A stretch of DNA of 11,620 nt, taken from contig NZ_LECR01000090.1 of assembly GCF_001602625.1 (NCBI RefSeq), positions 18,328 through 29,947 of the forward strand, written 5' to 3'. Position 1 is the first letter of the stretch. Every line of letters begins with the position of its first letter. Origin of the DNA: Sodalis-like endosymbiont of Proechinophthirus fluctus (GTDB taxonomy: Bacteria; Pseudomonadota; Gammaproteobacteria; Enterobacterales; Enterobacteriaceae). Shown piece after piece: positions 1 through 6,667 of this stretch. Both the position numbers and the translations under genes were made by a program. The notes beneath the pieces are model-generated. The model was given only the letters and a program-made list of their open reading frames with translations. It made no database searches and was not told the DNA's origin.

Positions 1-399
1 CCGCGGGAACGTATTTTATGCCTAGCGGACCAGGAGCCTGACCTGTTATTGCAACTCGCAGCGGTCACTAGCATTGGGGCACGGGCGTTGTGGATTTCGT
101 CTCCTCAGTGCCGCCGGTTGTTCGCCGCGTTGCCCAAGCCTGTTCAGCAGTGTATCACTCTGTTAGCGGACTGGAGAAAGGAGAACGTCATGCTGGATGT
201 CGTACTGTTTCATGGTGACTCCGATCAGTTGCGAATTTTAGCACAAACGCTTGCAGTACGTCCTGGCCCATTGATAGCAGTGCAAGGTTATGCATGTGGT
301 GACAGCCAGATAGCACTGGAACGGCTGTTAGTCGAACGCGTAATCAGCATCAATACCGCCGCTGCAGGCGGCAATGCCACTCTGATGACTATTGGCTAA
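1..399 (+). CDS. putA: PutA C-terminal part (bifunctional proline dehydrogenase / P5C dehydrogenase), 5' end outside window
   Basis: PutA oxidises proline to glutamate in two steps and, in enterics, also represses the put genes. The frame is open from base 1, so the gene starts upstream of the window. The 132 visible codons match the end of enterobacterial PutA: an opening PRERILCLAD stretch, the HGDSDQLR segment near codon 73, and the terminal NTAAAGGNATLMTIG, which is the usual PutA C-terminus followed directly by TAA. This tail is the C-terminal domain after the aldehyde dehydrogenase module and holds no catalytic residue, so activity cannot be judged from here. No stop or frameshift is visible in this part, unlike nearly every other conserved gene in the window. 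I infer that it may be functional, but the upstream 90% of the gene is not seen. Confidence 0.93.
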   Translation, partial: PRERILCLADQEPDLLLQLAAVTSIGARALWISSPQCRRLFAALPKPVQQCITLLADWRKENVMLDVVLFHGDSDQLRILAQTLAVRPGPLIAVQGYACGDSQIALERLLVERVISINTAAAGGNATLMTIG

Positions 400-689
400 G
401 GGTTTTTGCCTGCACGTTACCTGTGCCTGATAGGGACACTTGCTGTGTACCTAAGTGTCATCTGGACGGGTCGGTCGCAGGGTGCAAGCCCTGTACACTA
501 CTACACACTGCAGGGTGTGTTGGCGCTGCTGGGGGGTAATGTGCTACCCACACCGCTTCCAGGCACTTATTAGCACGATCTCACATACCTGATGCAGCTT
601 GCGCGCAAGTTTACGTGCAAACTTGAGCCAACCCATTTCAGGGGTTCCACTATGCTAAATTCAAAGGACGTCAAGCAAAGAGAAATTAA
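400..689. other. Intergenic stretch downstream of putA with several short hairpins
   Basis: No gene is recognised. The putA frame stays open after its stop to a TAG at 571-573, giving about 53 mildly hydrophobic codons that I cannot match to a family. Four short perfect inverted repeats sit here: GACACTT/AAGTGTC (435-441 and 453-459), ACACAC/GTGTGT (503-508 and 515-520), GGGTA/TACCC (534-538 and 545-549) and CAAGTTT/AAACTTG (606-612 and 619-625). None is followed by a T-run, so none is a convincing terminator for putA. Confidence 0.4.
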
Positions 690-1171
690 TTCAATGAGTA
701 AACGCTTCACCGGCGTCAAAAACTGCTTCCGGTGTTCCCCACAGGAAACCAGAATCATTGTGCCTAAGCGTCTTCACTGGACCCGCCAAGTCCGCCAGTT
801 GTTTGAACAGAGTAAGAGTAAGAAAGTCTCGCCGCTTTTCGATATGGCTCATCCTATTGAGGACGTCGATAACCAACCACACGCGGGTAATTACTGACGT
901 TTTCGCTGCTACGCCTCCAGCGCCGTCACCCACCGTCGCGTTATCGCGCGTTATCGTTAATAGCCACCCGCACACCACTGCTCGACAACTTTTTTCTCAA
1001 ATTTTACGCCGCTGCCCACCAGCGAAAATTGGGCGCCGATTAATGATTCATGGCGACGGCTTTATGCCGCTATCTCCAAGTGTTAGTGCATGTCTCATTA
1101 CGCTTAAAAGCATCGAACTCGGTTCGCAGCTGATGTTATCCGGCAGTAGGCGCTCCATGATACGCCACTAG
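690..1171 (+). pseudogene. Broken gene, possibly containing an HPr-like phosphocarrier domain
   Basis: Two overlapping frames seem to form one former gene. The first runs to a TGA at 895-897 and includes IIVPKRLHWTRQVRQLFEQ. The second (from about 947) includes RVIVNSHPHTTARQLFSQ and then SACLITLKSIELGSQLMLSG. The second part resembles the HPr fold as found in HPr, FruB or DhaM: a beta strand ending near the GLHxRP loop, a helix, then a small-residue/Ser turn, a helix rich in L and a strand after a G. The phosphorylated-histidine motif itself is not intact. A perfect 10-bp tandem duplication (937-956) lies where the frame changes. The family call is weak; an unrelated gene is possible. The first part looks vaguely like a second copy of the same motif. 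Confidence 0.3.
937..956. repeat. 10-bp tandem duplication
   Basis: CGCGTTATCG occurs twice in direct succession (937-946 and 947-956). Removing one copy joins the upstream frame to the downstream HPr-like frame, so the duplication probably caused the frameshift. Confidence 0.8.
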
Positions 1172-1199
1172 CGTATATCTAGAGGATATCTTTTTAGTT

Positions 1200-1271
1200 T
1201 ATCAGCGTCTTAAGACGTCCCGATAATATTTCATTGACACGGCAATAGCTATCATAATCTTCACGCTGATA
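1200..1271 (+). other. Long-range inverted repeat with inner palindrome, possible structured leader
   Basis: TATCAGCGT (1200-1208) and ACGCTGATA (1263-1271) are perfect 9-bp complements 54 bases apart. Inside lies the 12-bp palindrome CGTCTTAAGACG (1206-1217), which shares bases with the left arm, so two folds would compete. A good -35 hexamer TTGACA lies at about 1234-1239, but no good -10 is found at 16-18 bp. The element ends 21 bp before the ATG at 1293. Its role is unknown. Confidence 0.35.
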
Positions 1272-1292
1272 TTACTCTAAATAGAGGCAGTA

Positions 1293-1529
1293 ATGAAAGG
1301 TGATCTAGATAACGGTATCAGAAAAATCAAGAATACTGATCGTACTAGCATTTGTTTTAAACTAAATACGACAAAATTAATGTTGTTATCCTACTATTTT
1401 TTTCGAGAGACTCATCTTCTTCTCTTATTTTACTATTCCTGCCAAAATAAAATCCGACCTTATATTTTAATTGAAAATATTGTGCCGACGACTATAGGCT
1501 ACCAGGGCTTTCATTTTTACCTTCAATAA
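1293..1529 (+). CDS. Hypothetical AT-rich small ORF (78 aa)
   Basis: I do not recognise this product. The ATG is preceded by AGAGG five bases upstream, a convincing ribosome binding site. The protein has a basic N-terminal third and a hydrophobic centre (about residues 28-48, rich in L, Y and F) that could be one membrane segment, then a mixed tail. Its last seven bases overlap the end of the convergent otsB pseudogene. Base composition is AT-rich and the codon use looks random, so it could equally be a chance ORF in decayed DNA; in the usual otsBA operon the otsA gene would lie in this direction, and I see no trace of OtsA here. Confidence 0.25.
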   Translation: MKGDLDNGIRKIKNTDRTSICFKLNTTKLMLLSYYFFRETHLLLLFYYSCQNKIRPYILIENIVPTTIGYQGFHFYLQ

Positions 1530-2363
1530 CCACTATTCAATTTGATAGTACCAATAGTAGATTCATATGAGTTTTTTGGTTTTAATAAAATCATTTTTTG
1601 TTTTGCCAATTTCAGAATACAACGATGTACCTGACTCACATCGTCAAGATGGTATCGGACAACTATGGTACCGGATCCGACTTTAATCGTAATGCCCTGC
1701 AAAGTGTTATCCTGTTTGAAACTTGCTTCATCTGTCAGGTCGTTACTGATAAACAACAGTGTCCGTCCGACAAATAGTAGTTCTCTCATGAATCATGAAT
1801 GCCGCTATCACTGCACATTCATCGACTACCACTAACTTAAATTCAACTACACATTTTCCGGGCTATAATACCAGTTCGGAATAACGTCTTACTAGGTCCT
1901 ACGCCAGTGCTAGGATCCGAATCGCGGTATTATTTCCTTGACGATAGTGCAATATAAATGCTACCTCTTTTTCTTCCATATTGTAGTCGTCAAACGACGC
2001 AATAGCCTGTTTAAGTTCCTATGCAAAAGCTATGGCGATAGAGGTGCCAGCGACGCCACGTAGTAGGAGGTAGGTCCCTTGCTGGCATCACGTCGCGCCA
2101 CGCCATGAATACCGGCGGAAAGTCCGCGCAGTAGCGTGCCTAGGCTATCAAGTTCAGCTATGGTCCGACAGGAACCAATGCCATCGCATTGCCGGCGGGA
2201 AGCGGACAGTTCGCATAGTGCCTGTTTGATATCTCCGGGATAGTGACCCATTCAGGCCGAGTTTCAATACCGGCGAACGTTCCATCCACATCAAAAAACA
2301 GGTAGTGTCTCCGACACTATCGGGAACATTGAATTCACTTGATATAATACCTTTTTTCCTCAT
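1523..2363 (-). pseudogene. otsB: Trehalose-6-phosphate phosphatase OtsB, inactivated
   Basis: OtsB removes phosphate from trehalose-6-phosphate in the cytoplasm, the last step of osmoprotective trehalose synthesis. The pieces follow E. coli OtsB in order. The HAD motif FDVDGT lies at 2278-2295. Next come IAELDSLGTLL and GIHGVARRD (cf. VHGAERRD), then EEKEVAFILHYRQ (about 1945-1985), PGKCVVEFK, AAFM, FVGRT and NDLTDE (about 1725-1770). The frame breaks before the HAD motif (a TAG precedes it in its own frame), near 2035 and near 1787. Two in-frame TAG stops occur between 1850 and 1920, probably from CAG codons. The conserved GDDLTDE motif reads SNDLTDE. Overall length is close to normal, so decay is by point changes and small indels. 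The partner otsA is absent downstream. Confidence 0.9.
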
Positions 2364-3000
2364 TGTATCCCGGCCGCTTAGGCGCGCTCTTCACGGCTCA
2401 TCGTCCAACTTTTTCATTGCGTACGCCCATGGTCCGGCGGCCTTGACAGTCAAGACTGAAAGCAGGGTTCAAAAGAGTGCAACAATATGAAGTGAATCCT
2501 AGTTTTCATCACGCTCATTGGTGTGTGCTTTACCAGCACTCAGCATTCTTTTTTTCCGGTACTAACGACCAGCGAAACAATGGTCTCCTCGTGCTTAGTT
2601 CTGGAACCGCCTGAGTCAGGGCGGCAGTGATAGCAAAATAAGTATAGTCATGAAAAATGACTCTGCCATAACCGGGCTAGACGCCTGCTCCCGCGTCTAC
2701 CCGTTCACTTCGTAACATAAAAAACGCACAGTTTGCAATTTTATCCGTTCTTCCACCAAATCCTCTTCAAGGTGAAGACCAAAACATCATCACCTCTGAT
2801 GTGTTCATCAACGCCCACTATCAGCTATGACTTCACGAGCGGGCAGATTACTGTAACCCCCTCAAATCCTTTCTAACTCGGCCGTGCAAGTATTAGCACA
2901 TGGGTTCAGGTCAATTAATTTTAAGCTAAAAATTGCCGCGTCCAGGCAGTATTTACAATACTCCTTCCTTGATAGGAGATCGCTAACCATAAATAATGGC
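2364..3000. other. Gene-free region upstream of otsB
   Basis: No protein family is recognised on either strand; all frames are closed often. The only clear structure is a hairpin at about 2679-2699, TAGACGC and GCGTCTA around the loop CTGCTCCC, flanked by GGGC and CCCG; it lacks a T-run. On the minus strand about 2730-2790 gives a short acidic stretch (EEDLVEERIKLQTVRF) that may be a gene relic, but I cannot name it. Confidence 0.4.
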
Positions 3001-3180
3001 AAATTCAATTCTCATTTATCGATATTTTATTCAGTTTACATTTAACAACATAAAAATATATAGAAAAATTTATAATAAAAAATTTACAAATAATTTTCAT
3101 TATTATAGAGTATTTAAAAATTAACACATAATATAAAAATATTTTTATATTATATATTTATTAATATATAACAAATATGA
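3001..3180. other. Extremely AT-rich block with a 26-bp perfect palindrome
   Basis: By hand count only about 19 of 180 bases are G or C. Within it, ATAATATAAAAAT (3128-3140) is followed immediately by its exact reverse complement (3141-3153), giving a perfect 26-bp palindrome with no loop. No ORF, DnaA box or iteron set is evident. It may be simply AT-drifted intergenic DNA or an H-NS-type silencing target. Confidence 0.7.
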
Positions 3181-3189
3181 TTAAGAGAT

Positions 3190-3227
3190 GTGCTTCCCGC
3201 GTCACTGCGGGAAATTTTGGAGAGCAC
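3190..3227 (+). terminator. Nested hairpin, terminator-like
   Basis: TTCCCGC (3194-3200) pairs with GCGGGAA (3207-3213) around the loop GTCACT, followed by ATTTT, which fits a rho-independent terminator read on the plus strand. An outer pair, GTGCT (3190-3194) and AGCAC (3223-3227), could extend it into a longer stem with an internal AT bulge. No gene is recognised upstream, so it may terminate a lost gene or be a small RNA end. Confidence 0.45.
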
Positions 3228-3627
3228 TTGTCGATACGAGTCACGTCGGCAGCTTGCCAATTTGTTAATAAACGGTGATTTATGGTGCTCCTTAAAAGTT
3301 GTCCGAAAAAATATCTTTAATTAAAATCATACATTGTAGTTAAAACATTTTCTGTGGAAATAAAAAATAATTTAGAAGTATAGAAATGATGTGAGGCTTT
3401 TGGGAATTTTATCGTTGAGTAAAATAAATAAACAAATTCAGGTGACGCGGTCAAAGAAGACAATAAATGGAATGTCTGATGCTCAGCGGCGCGTGACACT
3501 CGCTGAACGGTCTCGGCCGTTTTTGTTAACTCTGCACACCAGTGGCGGCAGGGGACTCATCGCGCGACCAGGATATGCCGCAGCGTTTCCCTAACTATCT
3601 ATCAGGCAGTTGATCGATTAGGCCCAC
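3228..3627. other. Region without a recognisable gene
   Basis: Short open frames exist on both strands around 3317-3594 but resemble nothing I know and lack good ribosome binding sites. A weak hairpin AACGG/CCGTT (3506-3510 and 3517-3521) followed by TTTT could be a plus-strand terminator. Confidence 0.3.
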
Positions 3628-3953
3628 ATGCCCTATGAACCTCTGGTAGTTTCCCTTGGAGACTAGATTGAGGATCATCTGGATCGCGATATCGCTTTGC
3701 CGGAAATAAACTCCTGCTCCGGCTACTCCGTATGGCATATATAGGGCATTTTAGAGCTACTATCAGCATGACTATTAGTCCCTATATCCGCGAGCGCAAA
3801 TTGACTGGAGTCGTACTCCGGCTACGTAATTCTGACGAGCGCATTCTTGATATTGCGGTATACTACTATGGTTTTAATTCCCAATCGCAATTCACCACGC
3901 TATTTAAAAATATTTTGGCGACACGGCTGCGAAGGCCACTTTTCCCGCAATGA
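3628..3953 (+). pseudogene. MarA/SoxS/RamA-type AraC-family regulator, inactivated
   Basis: Proteins of this type are about 110-130 residue, two-helix-turn-helix DNA-binding activators of stress and efflux genes. From the ATG at 3628 the frame reads MPYEPLVVSLGD, then a TAG where the family has W (WIEDxLD), then IEDHLDRDIALPEI, then SGYSVWHI (cf. SGYSKWHLQRMF) with a second TAG where Q is expected. A frameshift near 3740 moves to the frame containing YIRERKLT, LRNSDERILDIA, YGFNSQSQFTTLFKN, which is the second helix-turn-helix and the AraC signature. YIRERKL and SDER are especially like RamA. The full length of a single-domain MarA-type protein is covered, and there is no Rob-like C-terminal domain. 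Which of marA, soxS, ramA or rob it was cannot be decided. Confidence 0.85.
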
Positions 3954-4439
3954 TCCCACCCTACCCCTACTATTTCACGCCGCTGCACATACAACCTCCT
4001 AACGATCCCTCTCGTTAGAGTAGCGTCACTGCTGGCGTTTGTCTTCGGTTTTCGCCCCATACGTGGTATCAAGCTACCTTGCCTGGCCTTAGCAATCCTT
4101 TTTCGCCAGTGCCGCGATATTCCCGTCGGCAACGCTTCGTTCTCAAAACGTCCCTGCTATCGATACTCCTTTTACCCGTGGCAAATGGCTTTGTCAGCTG
4201 CAGCGGCGAGACTAAGCGCAAGAGCAGCGCCGAGCCACGTGTTTTCATTTTCTTAATAATTAAAATTAATTAATATAATTTAATAAAATTTATTATTAAC
4301 ATCACTTTATGGTGATTAGCGTACTATAATCCACCGGCAGAAAATTTCTCTGTTCATCGCGCTATCTCCTGAAAGTCTTTAGGGAAGACAGTATAATAGT
4401 TTTCCAGACTAATTTTTTATCACCCATAGCTTTATGGCC
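3954..4439. other. Region without a recognisable gene
   Basis: A small inverted repeat CTAACGA/TCGTTAG (3999-4005 and 4012-4018) and an AT-rich block at about 4245-4300 are visible. The open frames on both strands around 4079-4273 resemble no known family. A TATAAT at about 4391-4396 has a poor -35 (CTGAAA, 17 bp upstream) and no gene behind it. Confidence 0.3.
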
Positions 4440-4622
4440 TCAAAAGCGTCTCGCGGAGATGATCTCCCAGCAATAAAAAAACCCGGTTTCTCGCCTGGTT
4501 GACCGCAGTAAAAAAATACTCAAATACCGAGCTCCTTTTTGCTCTTTTTGTCTGCACGCTTTTCCTTCAATGTCTTCTCTAGTTTCTTTGGCGGCTTTAT
4601 CTTTACCTTTACCTTTGCTCAT
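4440..4622 (-). CDS. Small lysine-rich hypothetical protein, probably frameshifted at its end
   Basis: I do not recognise the family. The ATG at 4622 has GAGG six bases upstream, a good ribosome binding site. The first 30 residues are strongly charged and helix-like (MSKGKGKDKAAKETRED, then KACRQKEQK), a composition seen in small basic cytoplasmic proteins. The frame then runs straight through a rho-independent terminator (4473-4500), which a real gene would not do; a single-base shift near residue 32 would bring a TGA just before the terminator and give a protein of about 35 residues. I infer a small real gene that ended near 4525, now intact or shifted by one base. Confidence 0.4.
   Translation of the reverse strand: MSKGKGKDKAAKETREDIEGKACRQKEQKGARYLSIFLLRSTRRETGFFYCWEIISARRF
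4473..4500 (-). terminator. Rho-independent terminator of the lysine-rich small gene
   Basis: Read on the minus strand, AACCAGG (4500-4494) pairs with CCGGGTT (4486-4480) with one mismatch around a short loop, followed by seven T residues. It falls just after the likely true end of the small gene starting at 4622. Confidence 0.6.
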
Positions 4623-4655
4623 AACCGCCTCGATTACTTGTAGGTTGAAGATGGG

Positions 4656-4715
4656 TTACCAAAAGATTAAGGATATCATCAACATCAGTAGTGGGAAGAA
4701 AGGAAATTTACACAT
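4656..4715 (-). CDS. Possible 19-aa hydrophobic peptide
   Basis: The sequence MCKFPFFPLLMLMISLIFW is almost wholly hydrophobic after residue 3 and would form a single membrane segment. AAGGA lies eight bases before the ATG. It ends 33 bp before the start of the lysine-rich small ORF on the same strand, so the two could share a transcript. Such a short ORF could easily be chance or the remnant of a longer membrane protein. Confidence 0.25.
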   Translation of the reverse strand: MCKFPFFPLLMLMISLIFW

Positions 4716-4758
4716 ACTATTTTCCTTACATATCGTTTCTTAAGAGATAGGCCTGTTA

Positions 4759-4796
4759 AGCCCTACTGAGTTCGGGCTATTTTATCAAGGTAGGGC
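4759..4796. other. Two mutually exclusive hairpins between apbE and the small ORFs
   Basis: AGCCC (4759-4763) can pair with GGGCT (4774-4778), followed on the plus strand by ATTTTAT. The overlapping segment GCCCTAC (4760-4766) can instead pair with GTAGGGC (4790-4796). The alternatives cannot form together, as in an attenuator, although no regulated gene is evident on the plus strand. Confidence 0.35.
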
Positions 4797-5097
4797 GTCT
4801 CATACCTACCACTGCAACGTTATTAATTTTTATCAGTACGAGAAAAGATAAAAGAGGAAAACTGCGGCGACATCCACCATGTGGTAAATCCGTTTGTCTC
4901 TTTTAGTAATCAAAAACACTGTCGACCCTTCACACAACGCCAACTATATTGGCTTTTTCCGTACCAAGCACCATCAATCGGTATCCTAACAGTCTGCCCC
5001 TCCAGCGCCGTTTTGGCGATAACCGTTGCCGACAACAGTTTATAGTCTATCGGCCTGCCGGATCACAGGATCAATGACGTGGCTTATGTGTTTGCCG

Positions 5098-5142
5098 TTA
5101 AGCTCATACATTAAGCTTATAAGCTCATACATTAAGCTCATA
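5098..5142. repeat. 21-bp tandem duplication inside apbE
   Basis: The unit starting AAGCTCATACATTAAGCT is repeated directly with one difference (T against C). In apbE it turns the expected YYELNGKH into a longer run with YELN repeated, so it is an expansion within former coding sequence. Confidence 0.75.
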
Positions 5143-5647
5143 ATAGTTTCGATAACTGCTAGAGGTGCTTATGCCATGCCCTTGCAAATCCACAATAGCT
5201 CCCGCTACCCTTGCTGGTTCCGAATAAGCCGCAAATGTTCCAAACCAACGAGCGCGCATTTTCTATTTTCCGGGCGTTAAAGATCATTGACGGCTGTTTT
5301 TCTGGACCAAACTCCTAGAGGTTAATCAATGGCCCTATGGTGATATCCATCGCACCAACTCGCCTATGCGCATGCATTCTAGACAATATCCGCCATGGCC
5401 GCAGTTAATGGGCTGCAGCTCTGTTCCCTGATAGTGGTTAAGACGAGATAAAATCGTGTCGTCTTGCCAAGTCGAGATTTGATGATTATCCTGTGCCAGA
5501 TATCATTCTATCGCTTCGATGAGACCTGGCAAGGCCACGGGCTAGGCTAGTTTGCCATCAGCACGCGGCAATATGTGCCTATGGTTTTTTCTTCGGCACG
5601 CCGGGACTGGGCCTGGTCCACCAAGGTGGTGCTGGCGTATCCCCATA

Positions 5648-5683
5648 GCAACATAAACATAGCAACATAAACATAGCAACATT
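5648..5683. repeat. 14-bp tandem repeat (2.6 copies) in the apbE leader
   Basis: AGCAACATAAACAT is present twice and followed by a partial AGCAACAT. On the minus strand it lies in the hydrophobic leader of apbE, and a 14-bp unit shifts the frame. Confidence 0.75.
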
Positions 5684-5694
5684 AAAGTTGCCAT

Positions 5695-6034
5695 CACTAC
5701 CCCTGAAAATCTAATCATAACATATCATTAAATAACCAATATTGCCACTCAACGCCTCTCATCGACCTGAAAACTTACCCGGCAGCAAAAAAGTTAATAT
5801 GCTGCCTGAGTCAACATGCAAAAACCATGTCCTGAGCGCATAAGAAATAGGTATCATTTATAGGTCTCCATGGTCGTGCCGCGCCGTCGCGCCCCCACCC
5901 CTATACAAGCTGTATGAGCAGGAGGAAAGCCGTCGCTGAGCAGTTTAACAGGAAATGGAGCATTCAGACTAGTGTGCTTTAGCCTGAAGAAGTACGCCGT
6001 GGAGACAGCATCAAAGAGATCAGCACCATGAACT
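5695..6034. other. Region upstream of apbE without a recognisable gene
   Basis: An inverted repeat GGCAGCA/TGCTGCC (5781-5787 and 5800-5806) is present. On the minus strand an open frame at 5854-6066 overlaps the preceding small gene and resembles nothing known. Confidence 0.3.
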
Positions 6035-6323
6035 TCACAGCCCAGAATGCGGATTATCATGAACATAATTGAACATACGTTGCACTACCTCATCCGCGCC
6101 TTCGATAACCTCCGAAAGGTGCCGGTAACTGCGGGTTACCGCTTGAGAATAGGAGATTTCATGTGCTTCATCTACCATGGTAACGATCCGATCACGGATT
6201 TGGACATCAAGATAGTGGTTAACACCATCTGATAGGCATGAGGCATCAACGTAAGTTGACGTCTCATGCTTCAAGCGCTTCAATACGACCCAGCAGGACC
6301 TGATAGTGAGGATCGTTCGCCAT
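6035..6323 (-). pseudogene. Unrecognised small helical protein gene with one frameshift
   Basis: I cannot name the family. The ATG at 6323 has AAGGGA upstream, a good ribosome binding site, and begins MANDPHYQVLLGRIEALEA before a TGA at 6264-6266. The frame continues, shifted, through YVDASCLSDGVNHYLD, IRDRIVTMVDEAHE, AVTRSYRHLSEVIEGADE and RMFNYVHDNPHSGL to a TGA at 6035. Joined, this makes a soluble, charged, mostly helical protein of about 95 residues with no membrane segment or metal motif. One frameshift near codon 19 is the only damage seen, so it may be a recent loss. It lies upstream of apbE on the same strand, but 340 bp away. Confidence 0.5.
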
Positions 6324-6508
6324 AATGATTTCCCTTGCGTGACAAATAATCAGCCGAACTAATATAACTTGCTCCACGATCGAGGGCGAATAAGACCGGT
6401 CTAGCCTCTCACCGGCATCGTCAGCGACAACGGTCCGATAAGATCTTCACGTCTGGCTCCACAGTGCCTGAGGCCGAGTCCCATTATAGGCCGGTTTGCA
6501 TCGCAAAT
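6324..6508. other. Intergenic region upstream of the frameshifted small gene
   Basis: No gene is recognised. On the minus strand TATATT at about 6361-6366 could be the -10 of the small gene starting at 6323, but no good -35 accompanies it. Confidence 0.25.
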
Positions 6509-6535
6509 AAAGACCCCGCCTCAGGGCCGGGGTTG
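6509..6535 (-). terminator. Rho-independent terminator downstream of the Pmp3-type pseudogene
   Basis: ACCCCG (minus strand, 6533-6528) pairs with CGGGGT (6518-6513) around a nine-base loop, followed by CTTTATTT on the minus strand. It is about 130 bp beyond the Pmp3-type remnant and is the best terminator in the window. Confidence 0.75.
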
Positions 6536-6560
6536 CTCACACATACCGGGTTAGCGCCTG

Positions 6561-6598
6561 ATTATGATCAGTATAGTTAATTATGATCAGTATAGTTA
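6561..6598. repeat. 19-bp perfect tandem duplication
   Basis: ATTATGATCAGTATAGTTA occurs at 6561-6579 and again at 6580-6598 without a mismatch. It lies between the Pmp3-type pseudogene and its terminator. Confidence 0.9.
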
Positions 6599-6667
6599 AT
6601 AGTGGCGCGAGACCGGATGGGGTTATTGATTAGACTACCTGAAGTAAAATCTTGTCGCCAAGACGTG

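Larger units (their letters stand above)
4823..5694 (-). pseudogene. apbE: ApbE, FAD:protein FMN transferase (lipoprotein), inactivated
   Basis: ApbE is an exported protein that attaches FMN covalently to threonine in partner proteins such as NqrB/NqrC or RnfD/RnfG. The pieces follow E. coli ApbE throughout. The start at 5694 has GGGG before it and a hydrophobic leader. Then come EEKTIGTYCRV (cf. LEGKTMGTFWRAS), ISTWQDDTILSRLN, AMADIV, GAMDITIGPLINL with TAG for W, then EFGPEKQP. Next are VAGAIVDLQGHGIST, SSYRNYYELN, NGKHISHVIDP, LLSATVIAKTALEG, VFLITK and finally TWWMSPQFSSF. Many frame changes occur. About 80 residues between FGPEKQP and the GHGIST segment are missing, which removes the central core. 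Two tandem duplications (5098-5142 and 5648-5683) lie within it. It is certainly non-functional. No nqr or rnf gene is in view. Confidence 0.92.

Noticed and set aside
691..978. Minus-strand open frame of 95 codons opposite the HPr-like remnant
   Set aside because: No recognisable domain and no ribosome binding site; the plus strand explains the region better.
3001..3180. AT-rich block considered as a replication origin
   Set aside because: No DnaA boxes, GATC cluster or origin-linked genes are visible nearby.
4849..4905. TAAAAGAG/CTCTTTTA inverted repeat considered as a structured RNA
   Set aside because: It falls within the readable C-terminal coding part of apbE (TWWMSPQF), so it is more likely incidental.
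1850..5330. Premature stops that are mostly TAG, suggesting amber suppression or a recoded genome
   Set aside because: The same genes also contain several frameshifts, a large deletion and lost catalytic residues, so they are dead genes; TAG is expected from CAG and TGG transitions.
5098..5683. Direct repeats considered as a CRISPR array or replication iterons
   Set aside because: Only two to three copies of each, no unique spacers, and they lie inside the apbE pseudogene.
5854..6066. Minus-strand open frame of 70 codons
   Set aside because: It overlaps the end of the frameshifted small gene, lacks a ribosome binding site and resembles no family; it may hold a relic but cannot be supported.
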